Assembly (NCBI GenBank): GCA_025354075.1
Contig: JANXNO010000656.1
Location: forward strand, 1 to 5,457
Length of the DNA: 5,457 bases
Source of the DNA: Burkholderiales bacterium
GTDB lineage: Bacteria; Pseudomonadota; Gammaproteobacteria; Burkholderiales; Casimicrobiaceae
Direction of reading: 5' to 3'
Positions 1 through 5,390 of this stretch are shown here, one piece after another (within the stretch, counting starts at the first letter, position 1; every line of letters starts with the position of its first letter). The position numbers were made by a program, and so were the translations under genes. The notes beneath the pieces are model-generated. The model was not told the DNA's origin. It did no database searches and saw nothing but the letters and a program-made list of their open reading frames with translations.

Positions 1-2
1 TT

Positions 3-23
3 GGTGGGCACGGCGTTCCCACC
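3..23 (-). terminator. possible hairpin terminator downstream of the oxygenase gene (edge of window)
   Basis: A perfect 6-bp GC-rich inverted repeat, GGTGGG (3-8) and CCCACC (18-23) with a 9-base loop, lies 9 bases past the oxygenase stop codon in the direction of its transcription. The position suits an intrinsic terminator. However, only two bases remain before the window edge, so the T-tract that would decide the matter cannot be seen. It could equally be an intercistronic hairpin if the operon continues leftward. Confidence 0.35.
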
Positions 24-32
24 CTAGGAAAA

Positions 33-1352
33 CTACGTTGCAGCGTACGAAGGCTCAAGCGCAGTCCCCTCGCTGTCCCATACCGGCTGCGCGGCATAGG
101 TGCGCCAATCTGTGGCCTTCGGCACAATCGCCTGAAACGCGCAAACGGACGATGGCGCGGCCATGTCCCCCGTGCCAATCGCAGTCGCCCCACCTTGAAA
201 CGCCATCACCGCATCCAGCATCAGTTTGCGAAATTCCACAATCGCCAAGTCGCTCGCACCCAGTCGCTCGTGAGTGCGGTCAGCAATCGGCCCCATCGTC
301 ACCCACATTGCAATATCCTGATTGGGAAAGCCGGTGATCCCGGTGAAACTGCCGGCTTTCATCGAATCGCGATCCTGCCAAAAATTGTTTTCACGATTGC
401 GTAGCGGACGGTACGTCGCATCAAGATCAACACCCACAGTTTGCCCGAGAAATTTGCGCCACGTTGCCGTATCTGGCGTCTGCGATTTGTGACCCCATGC
501 CATGAAATAAAACGCGGTGTTCGTGTCATCTATCGGCACGTTGATGTTGGCGACGTTGTACAGATTGTTCGGCGGAATCAGCGTGGTTGCTGGTGCGACA
601 AACACGCTGGATCGTACGTAATCGTTGGCCGCTGCGTTCACGATCGGGCGGCGGATCGCCGCGTAACGAAAACCGTAGTGCGTGCGTTCAATGTGCAGGC
701 GCGGTGCTTTATCGGTCGAGGGGCGCAGCCACGTCGTTTCGGTCACACCTGCGCTGGCAATACGCGCTGGCACCATGTCGGACGAATGCAGGCTGGAGCT
801 GTGTGCCGAATCAATCGCGCCTTCGAGAATCTGTGCCCAGTTACACGGGATGATCGCCTTCGCAATTGTCACTTGCGCGTCAGCCGTTGGGGCCCACGCC
901 GGCGGCTTGAATTCAGGCATGGTGCTGGTGCCATGATCGGCACCCATGTAGGCCCACACAAAGCCGCCCCACTCCTGCACCGGATAGGCCTTGTGCTTTA
1001 CCTGTTGCGCGGCAACGCTCATTGCGGTCTCGGAGACCATTTCGATGACGTTGCCCTTCACGTCCACCTTCCAGCCGTGATACAGGCAGCGTAGGCCGCA
1101 GTCTTCGTTGCGGCCAAACACCAGCGAAGCGCGGCGATGCGGGCAATATTCATCCATCACCCCGACGTCGCCGTTGCTGTCGCGAAACACGACGAGGTCT
1201 TCTCCCAACACGCGTGCCTTGACCGGTGCGCCATCGGTCTCAGCGACTTCTTCGATCAGGCAAATGGGTGTCCAATGACGGCGCATGAGTTGGCCCATTG
1301 GGGCATCGCCTTCGACGCGACAGAGTAATTCGTTTTCTTCGGTGCTCAGCAA
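33..1352 (-). CDS. Rieske [2Fe-2S] aromatic ring-hydroxylating dioxygenase, oxygenase alpha subunit, phthalate 4,5-dioxygenase-like
   Basis: The 439-residue product should be the terminal oxygenase that adds O2 across an aromatic ring to give a cis-dihydrodiol, using electrons from a reductase. Seen in the sequence: a Rieske cluster motif C70-P-H72 with C89-L-Y-H92; the mononuclear-iron segment NW-Q-LEG followed by D181-xx-H184-xxxx-H189, where D181 is the expected bridge between the Rieske and iron sites; and a C-terminal PNQD segment in which D346 is the likely third iron ligand. Length and overall pattern, including IRRP near 233 and the VNVP...AFYF-AWG region (about 271-287), match the phthalate-dioxygenase group, which works as an alpha-only oligomer. 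Arg210 and Arg247 have the same 37-residue spacing as the two substrate-binding arginines that I recall for Comamonas phthalate dioxygenase. The start is TTG at 1352-1350: an in-frame TAG lies four codons upstream, AGGGGA sits 5 bases before it, and MLS is the usual family N-terminus. The first ATG is codon 19. The electron-transfer partner is the divergent gene at 1512. An isophthalate or other carboxylate substrate is possible. Confidence 0.93.
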   Translation of the reverse strand: MLSTEENELLCRVEGDAPMGQLMRRHWTPICLIEEVAETDGAPVKARVLGEDLVVFRDSNGDVGVMDEYCPHRRASLVFGRNEDCGLRCLYHGWKVDVKGNVIEMVSETAMSVAAQQVKHKAYPVQEWGGFVWAYMGADHGTSTMPEFKPPAWAPTADAQVTIAKAIIPCNWAQILEGAIDSAHSSSLHSSDMVPARIASAGVTETTWLRPSTDKAPRLHIERTHYGFRYAAIRRPIVNAAANDYVRSSVFVAPATTLIPPNNLYNVANINVPIDDTNTAFYFMAWGHKSQTPDTATWRKFLGQTVGVDLDATYRPLRNRENNFWQDRDSMKAGSFTGITGFPNQDIAMWVTMGPIADRTHERLGASDLAIVEFRKLMLDAVMAFQGGATAIGTGDMAAPSSVCAFQAIVPKATDWRTYAAQPVWDSEGTALEPSYAAT

Positions 1353-1355
1353 TGG

Positions 1356-1363
1356 CTTCCCCT
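1356..1363 (-). promoter_or_regulatory. ribosome binding site deciding the TTG start of the oxygenase
   Basis: On the minus strand AGGGGAAG (1363-1356) contains a strong Shine-Dalgarno core, with AGGGGA five bases from the TTG at 1352. The in-frame TAG at 1364-1362 excludes any longer protein. This supports the TTG over the ATG at 1298-1296, which would delete the conserved N-terminal MLS...ELL segment. Confidence 0.7.
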
Positions 1364-1375
1364 AAATCTGCACGT

Positions 1376-1385
1376 GCTGCGCAGC
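1376..1385. repeat. perfect 10-bp palindrome in the oxygenase leader
   Basis: GCTGCGCAGC reads the same on both strands. It lies between the putative oxygenase transcription start (about 1394) and the TTG start, where a bound repressor would act as a roadblock. It is GC-rich and unlike the other inverted repeat at 1407-1420, so it is not an obvious second copy of one operator. In a GC-rich genome chance is a real alternative. Confidence 0.35.
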
Positions 1386-1400
1386 TGGATAATCCTACAA

Positions 1401-1406
1401 ATTATA
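1401..1406 (-). promoter_or_regulatory. -10 element of the leftward (oxygenase) promoter
   Basis: The minus strand carries a perfect TATAAT at 1406-1401, about 49 bases upstream of the oxygenase start. This would give a leader of roughly 40 bases. The matching -35 region is poor: the best is ACGAAA at 1428-1423 with a 16-bp spacer and 3 of 6 matches, so an activator or induced release may be needed. The + strand over the same bases contains TATACT (1403-1408), so a weak rightward -10 could overlap it. No convincing rightward -35 was found, and AATAAT at 1477-1482 is another weak rightward -10 candidate. Confidence 0.5.
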
Positions 1407-1420
1407 CTTAGCACTCTAAG
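1407..1420. promoter_or_regulatory. candidate operator: inverted repeat CTTAG-cact-CTAAG
   Basis: Perfect 5-bp arms CTTAG (1407-1411) and CTAAG (1416-1420) flank a 4-base centre. The element directly abuts the leftward TATAAT and fills most of its -35/-10 spacer, so a protein bound here would compete with RNA polymerase. MarR-family dimers typically bind short AT-leaning palindromes of this kind in divergent promoter regions, and a MarR gene ends the rightward gene set. Assigning this site to that regulator is inference from position and symmetry. Confidence 0.55.
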
Positions 1421-1511
1421 CTTTTCGTGCGATCTGCCGGTAGCGCGGACGCAAAACAAGCGCGAATCGGCGTGCGAATAATCGAAATTTGATACTCAAT
1501 AAAGTGGGACG

Positions 1512-2480
1512 ATGAATAGCGAAAGACAGATCGACGAGTCATTTTTTACGGTGCGTGTCGAAAGTAAGCGCGCCGTTGCAAACGGCACAGTTTGCTTCGA
1601 CCTCACGTCGGTTGATGGCGCGCCGCTGCCCGCCTATGCGCCGGGTGCACACTTGACCGTCATCACGCCCATGGGCGTTCGTCGCAACTATTCGCTCTGT
1701 AGCGACGCGACCGATTCGTTTCGGTATCAGATCGCGGTGAAGCGGGATGGCAACGGGCGCGGTGGATCGATGAGCATGGTGGACGATGTGCACCAGGGTG
1801 CGCACTTGAAGATTAGCGCACCGCGAAACAATTTTGCATTGCCAGCGCGCGCCCAGGACTTCATCTTCATCGCGGGCGGCATCGGCATCACGCCGATTCT
1901 TTCGATGTTGCGGCACGTGCAGCGCTTGGGCAGCGCGAACTTCAAGCTGTATTACTGCACGCGTGATACTGAAAGCACCGCGTTTTTAAATGAGTTACGT
2001 GATGAGTTCCCCGACCGTGTGGTGATGCATCATGACCTGGGCGATATCAATAATGCGTATGATTTTTGGCCGGTACTGGAGACGCCCAGCCGCGCACATG
2101 TTTACTGCTGCGGCCCGAAAGGCTTGATGGACAGCGTGGCGGATATGTCGGGCCATTGGCCGTCGGGAAGCATTCATTTTGAGAGTTTCGGCGTGGATGC
2201 GAAAGCGGTTGCAGACAATGTTGCCTTCAACGTGCGACTACAAAAATCAGGCCGGGACGTTGCTGTTGGCAAGGAGCAAACCTTGCTTGAGGCCTTGCGT
2301 GCTCGTGGTTGCGCCGTGCGCAGTTCCTGCGAAAGCGGCACCTGCGGATCGTGCAAAACCGGCTTGATTTCCGGCGACGTTGAGCACCGCGATAGGGTTC
2401 TTTCGGATGATGAGCGTGCTGATCACATCATGCCTTGCGTGTCACGCGCGCGGTCCGGCGAACTGGTGCTTGATCTGTGA
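1512..2480 (+). CDS. phthalate dioxygenase reductase-type oxidoreductase (FMN, NAD(P)H, C-terminal plant-type [2Fe-2S])
   Basis: The 322-residue product is a cytoplasmic one-component electron-transfer chain: NAD(P)H to FMN to a [2Fe-2S] cluster, then to a Rieske oxygenase. Domains seen in order: a flavin-binding barrel with RNYS (58-61); a nucleotide-binding domain with AGGIGITPI (121-129) and the CGP turn at 200-202; an FESF linker (223-226); and a C-terminal ferredoxin domain with Cys273, Cys278, Cys281 and Cys309 (C-x4-C-x2-C-x27-C). The order FMN/NAD/ferredoxin and the length of 322 match the phthalate dioxygenase reductase (PDR/VanB) family. The start is ATG, with only a weak, closely spaced GTGGGA upstream. 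The partner oxygenase is divergently encoded at 33-1352, and the next gene overlaps by 4 bp. VanB-type demethylase reductases share the fold, but the neighbouring oxygenase and dehydrogenase favour a ring-dihydroxylating role. Confidence 0.94.
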   Translation: MNSERQIDESFFTVRVESKRAVANGTVCFDLTSVDGAPLPAYAPGAHLTVITPMGVRRNYSLCSDATDSFRYQIAVKRDGNGRGGSMSMVDDVHQGAHLKISAPRNNFALPARAQDFIFIAGGIGITPILSMLRHVQRLGSANFKLYYCTRDTESTAFLNELRDEFPDRVVMHHDLGDINNAYDFWPVLETPSRAHVYCCGPKGLMDSVADMSGHWPSGSIHFESFGVDAKAVADNVAFNVRLQKSGRDVAVGKEQTLLEALRARGCAVRSSCESGTCGSCKTGLISGDVEHRDRVLSDDERADHIMPCVSRARSGELVLDL

Positions 2481-3661
2481 GTGATTTGCCAATCCGGTTC
2501 GGCGTGGTCGGTCTTGGCCGAGCGTTTACGTTGATGCTGCCTACGTTTCGCCTCGACTCGCGCGTGAAGCTGGTTGCGGCTTGCGACCCGATGGCGGCGG
2601 CGCGCGATCAGTTCGTGAAGGACTTTGCGGCACCTGTTTACGACACGGCAGAGGCGCTCTGCGCGGATGCTGAGGTGGACATGGTCTACATCGCGTCACC
2701 CCATCAATTTCACGCGGAGCACGTCGCGCTCGCGGCAGCGGCTGGCAAGCATGTCCTGCTCGAAAAGCCAATGGCGCTCACGGTTGAGGAATGCAGTGCC
2801 ATGGTCGAGCAAATGCACCTCGCCAACCGCGCGCTTGTCGTTGGTCACAGCCACAGTTTTGATGCACCCGTGCTGCGAGCCAGAACGATTATTGACAGCG
2901 GTGAGGTGGGTGCCGTACGGATGATTCATGCAATGAATTACACGGATTTTTTGTATCGGGCGCGTCGACCGGAGGAGTTGCAGACGGAACAGGGTGGCGG
3001 CGTCATACATAGTCAGGCCGCGCACCAAGTTGACGTGGTGCGCCTGCTTGCAGGTGGTCTTGCCCGTTCCGTGCGGGCGTACACGGGGCAGTGGGATGAG
3101 CTACGACGCACCGAAGGCGCGTATAGCGCGCTCATCGAATTTGAATCAGGCGCGTTTGCCAGTCTGACGTACAGCGGGTATGGCCACTACGACTCCGATG
3201 AGCAGATGGACTGGATTGGCGAGCTTGGCGTTGCTCGAAACCCCAACGACTACGGGCTGGCGCGGCAGCGCCTGAGCACCGCCATGTCAGCTGACGATGA
3301 GCGTAAGCTCAAGGCGGCACGCAACTATGGCGGCAATGCGTTCCAGCCCACCGCACCCGCTGTCGCGCACCAGCATTTCGGCCCAGTCACAGTGAGCTGC
3401 GAGCGGGCTGATTTACGGCTCGCGGCAGACAGTGTGTGGATTTATAGTGATGGCGAACGAAGGTTTGAAGCGTTGCCGCCACCTGAGGTGCCACGTCGCG
3501 AAGTCATTGATGAAGTGTGCTCGGTGTTTCGCGGCGGCGCTGCGGCACGCCACAGCGGCGAATGGGCGCGTGCGACGGCCGAGGCGAGCCTCGCGATTCT
3601 TGCGTCTTCGCGTGAACGTCGTGAAATCGCGCTTTCGCACCAGGTGGCGTGGCAGCGATAA
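2477..3661 (+). CDS. Gfo/Idh/MocA-family NAD-dependent dehydrogenase, likely aromatic cis-dihydrodiol (phthalate dihydrodiol-type) dehydrogenase
   Basis: The 394-residue cytoplasmic oxidoreductase has an N-terminal Rossmann fold with GVVGLGRAF (9-17), and Asp37 at the end of the second strand, which usually selects NAD over NADP. The family EKP motif is at 96-98, with Lys97 the usual catalytic lysine, and a second conserved segment is Q180-xx-H183-xx-D186. The family is broad and mostly acts on sugars. The phrases GLGRAFTLMLPTF, SPHQFHAEHV and NYTDFLYR-RRPEEL resemble the 4,5-dihydro-4,5-dihydroxyphthalate dehydrogenase (Pht4) branch as I remember it. The inferred reaction is oxidation of the dihydrodiol made by the adjacent oxygenase to a dihydroxy-aromatic acid. 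The start is GTG, placed so that GTGA overlaps the reductase TGA, indicating translational coupling. The family assignment is firm; the substrate is inferred from resemblance and context. Confidence 0.9.
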   Translation: MSDLPIRFGVVGLGRAFTLMLPTFRLDSRVKLVAACDPMAAARDQFVKDFAAPVYDTAEALCADAEVDMVYIASPHQFHAEHVALAAAAGKHVLLEKPMALTVEECSAMVEQMHLANRALVVGHSHSFDAPVLRARTIIDSGEVGAVRMIHAMNYTDFLYRARRPEELQTEQGGGVIHSQAAHQVDVVRLLAGGLARSVRAYTGQWDELRRTEGAYSALIEFESGAFASLTYSGYGHYDSDEQMDWIGELGVARNPNDYGLARQRLSTAMSADDERKLKAARNYGGNAFQPTAPAVAHQHFGPVTVSCERADLRLAADSVWIYSDGERRFEALPPPEVPRREVIDEVCSVFRGGAAARHSGEWARATAEASLAILASSRERREIALSHQVAWQR

Positions 3662-3668
3662 TCTTGAA

Positions 3669-4190
3669 ATGTCAATATCGTCAAAGCCCGATCCGCGCAC
3701 CGAAGCGCAGTCCATCCTTCTACACTGGCGCGAGGCTGTGCCGAATGATCGTTTTGCGCATTTGGTGAAAGATGCGACGCGATCATTTCAGCGCTCGCTA
3801 CAAATGCGCCTCGCCGACCATGACGTGCCGTTCGGTCACTGGACTTTTTTGCGGGTGCTGTGGGAGCGCGATGGGCTCACACAAAAGCAGCTCAGCGACG
3901 AGGTCGGTGTGATGGAGCCGACGACGTTTGCCGCCGTGAAAGCCATGGAATCGCGTGGCTGGGTTGAACGCCGTCAGCTCGCCGAAAATCGCAAAAATGT
4001 GTATGTGTTTTTGACCGAGGCGGGACGCGTGCTCAAGGCGAAATTGGTACCACTGGCAGAGCAGGTGAACCGCCTGGCCGTGGCGGGATCGTCGGCGGAA
4101 GAGATCGCAACCGCGCGCCGGGTGTTGCTGGCAATCATTACGCAGTTGGCGCTGGATGTCAGCGGTGAAACGAGCCTGGTTGATGAGTAG
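3669..4190 (+). CDS. MarR-family transcriptional regulator
   Basis: The 173-residue protein is a likely dimeric winged-helix DNA-binding regulator responding to an aromatic ligand. Seen: helical N-terminal dimerisation segment; helix-turn-helix from about Leu70 to Ser95 (LTQKQLSDEVGV then TTFAAVKAMES); and a wing from about 99-116 with ENRKNVYVFLTEAGR, corresponding to the conserved D-R...LT-GR wing of the family. C-terminal helices close the dimer domain. The start is ATG at 3669, 7 bases after the dehydrogenase stop, with only a weak purine-rich upstream stretch. The frame stays open about 79 codons upstream, but that part lies inside the dehydrogenase gene and looks like a composition artefact. 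Co-transcription with the reductase and dehydrogenase suggests autoregulation, with the palindrome at 1407-1420 the best operator candidate. Whether it represses or activates cannot be read from sequence; most MarR proteins repress. Confidence 0.92.
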   Translation: MSISSKPDPRTEAQSILLHWREAVPNDRFAHLVKDATRSFQRSLQMRLADHDVPFGHWTFLRVLWERDGLTQKQLSDEVGVMEPTTFAAVKAMESRGWVERRQLAENRKNVYVFLTEAGRVLKAKLVPLAEQVNRLAVAGSSAEEIATARRVLLAIITQLALDVSGETSLVDE

Positions 4191-4197
4191 TTTTTAG

Positions 4198-4222
4198 CAA
4201 TGGCTTTTAGCTGAAAGCCTTG
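4198..4222 (+). terminator. possible intrinsic terminator after the MarR gene
   Basis: CAA-t-GGCTTT (4198-4207) pairs with AAAGCC-TTG (4214-4222) around the six-base loop TAGCTG. This gives a 9-bp stem with one bulged T, starting 8 bases past the MarR stop. The following bases (TCATTTAT) are T-rich but not a clean run, so termination may be weak. The hairpin also forms on the minus strand, where no T-run follows. Confidence 0.45.
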
Positions 4223-4269
4223 TCATTTATGGGCATGAGCGTGGTTTAATGATAAAGTCGATAAATGAC
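4222..4269. repeat. 9-bp inverted repeat with 30-base spacer
   Basis: GTCATTTAT (4222-4230) is the exact reverse complement of ATAAATGAC (4261-4269). It shares its first base with the end of the preceding hairpin. The spacer carries GGGC and GTGG, which can instead pair with GCCC and CCAC further right. The structures are therefore either mutually exclusive or pseudoknotted. The role is unknown; a bidirectional transcript-end structure is the simplest reading. Confidence 0.5.
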
Positions 4270-4343
4270 GTTTCGTGCCACTAAGCCCAAGTAGAATGGT
4301 AATTTAAGTAAAAAGATGTTGGGTGCTGACTTGCGTTTCTGCG

Positions 4344-5390
4344 CTACAGCGCGATCTTCCCAGCGTACCCTGTTAGCTCCAGATAGCCGCGCCCGATTAG
4401 CGTGCCTTCGACCTGCACCACGCCTTCCCAATAGGTGACGGGAGCAGGGCGGCGAGTTGACAATTCTTGATCGTCAATCACCGGTTTGGTGCGAACGACG
4501 TGCGGGCCAAAGCGCAATTCAGTCTGCACCGGATATTCAGTGCCACGCGCGGAGCGCCACATTCGTAGCGCCTTGAATTGCACGTCAGCGCCGCTCCAAA
4601 GCTGCGTGCGTCCGCCTGCATCGCGCAACGTTGCGTGAGCAAATACGGTCGCGCCCGCCGCATCGCGAATGCGAAACGCCATCAGTGCGCTGCCATCGGC
4701 CAGATTGATGCCGAGCCAGTCCCAGCCAACGTCCGCCTCGCCCAGCACTTCGCTCGACCATTCGTGGTCGAACCACGCTTTGCCCTGCACGCGCTGTGAC
4801 TTTCCGTCGAGCACGATGCTGCCATCCACCTGCATTTGCGGCCAGGTCACGTAGTAGCTTGCCTGTTCGGCACGCGCGCCTTTTTGCGAAAACCCGGCGT
4901 CACCCTGAAGCATTTTTGGCTGCGTTGGCGTGAGCAAAAAATCAAACGAAAACTGCGCGTCCTGCGCCTTCAGCGTGAACACATCTGACTCGCTACGTTG
5001 CATCTGCCACGCACCGATATGGACGTCGCAGTCAGTGGTCGACGCGCTCGCGCCGAGGTTTGCACGCGCCGCGCGATCTGCGTGCAGCAGTTTGTCGCCT
5101 GGCAACGTCACGGCGGCATGCGCGAACAGAATCTGACTCGCAGCAATCTTTGATCCTGGCGCCTCTGCAAACCCCGTTCGCACGCGGAAGAACGTGAGCT
5201 GAAAACCGATGTCTTTGCGCGGCAGATCCAGCGCGCCCGTGACGTACCACCACTCCGTACGAAAGTCCGGGTGCGCACCGTGATCGCGCGGAAATCGCAG
5301 CGCTAATCCGCGAAGCACTTTCGCATACTGGGGCGTCGCATCGGCAATGGTTGATAGCAGGCAGGACAGCATGAATGCACGGCGCTTCAC
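4344..5390 (-). CDS. exported AttH/CrtC-like lipocalin-fold protein
   Basis: The 348-residue protein belongs to the AttH / carotenoid 1,2-hydratase (CrtC)-like double-lipocalin family. Seen: a basic N-terminus MKRR, a short hydrophobic run and an A-D-A site at 16-18 that would suit cleavage by signal peptidase, so an extracytoplasmic location is likely. Family landmarks follow: EWWYVTG (46-52), GFQLTFFR (62-69), FAHAAVT (89-95), G-AWFDHEWSS (203-213), GWDWLGINL-DG (222-233), MAFRIRD (237-243), and near the end YWEGVV-VEG with GYLELTGY (335-342). RRAF resembles part of a twin-arginine motif, but the signal is short. Members often sit beside AttE/AttF-like ABC transporter genes, and their molecular function is not settled; a pigment hydratase role should not be assumed. 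The start is GTG at 5390, preferred over the ATG at 5372 because GGGGAG sits 6 bases before it, it overlaps the upstream stop as GTGA, and it retains the KRR end. Confidence 0.88.
   Translation of the reverse strand: MKRRAFMLSCLLSTIADATPQYAKVLRGLALRFPRDHGAHPDFRTEWWYVTGALDLPRKDIGFQLTFFRVRTGFAEAPGSKIAASQILFAHAAVTLPGDKLLHADRAARANLGASASTTDCDVHIGAWQMQRSESDVFTLKAQDAQFSFDFLLTPTQPKMLQGDAGFSQKGARAEQASYYVTWPQMQVDGSIVLDGKSQRVQGKAWFDHEWSSEVLGEADVGWDWLGINLADGSALMAFRIRDAAGATVFAHATLRDAGGRTQLWSGADVQFKALRMWRSARGTEYPVQTELRFGPHVVRTKPVIDDQELSTRRPAPVTYWEGVVQVEGTLIGRGYLELTGYAGKIAL

Larger units (their letters stand above)
4191..4343. other. convergent intergenic region rich in inverted repeats
   Basis: This 153-base gap lies between two converging genes and is visibly more AT-rich than its flanks. 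It contains a terminator-like hairpin (4198-4222) and a 9-bp inverted repeat (4222-4230 with 4261-4269). Shorter pairs are GGGC 4231-4234 with GCCC 4285-4288, GTGG 4241-4244 with CCAC 4278-4281, and CCCAA 4286-4290 with TTGGG 4319-4323. No coding region with a plausible start and ribosome binding site was seen. Confidence 0.5.

Noticed and set aside
441..1094. Long + strand open frame (217 codons) opposite the oxygenase gene
   Set aside because: It is antisense to a well-conserved Rieske gene, its product is rich in Arg, Cys and His with no recognisable domain, and no convincing ribosome binding site precedes it. It is best explained by codon bias of the true gene.
3432..3668. N-terminal extension of the MarR frame back to the ATG at 3432
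   Set aside because: The extra 79 codons lie within the dehydrogenase gene, give an Arg-rich non-conserved sequence, and the ATG at 3669 yields a normal MarR length right after the preceding stop.
1348..4206. 11-bp identity AGCAATGGCTT at 1348-1358 and 4196-4206
   Set aside because: One copy overlaps the oxygenase start and the other forms part of the terminator-like stem. Eleven bases with no extended similarity or symmetry can be chance, and nothing suggests an att site or insertion.
4246..4431. 61-codon minus-strand frame across the end of the AttH-like gene into the intergenic gap
   Set aside because: Most of it is a shadow of the AttH-like coding region in another frame, with no family resemblance.
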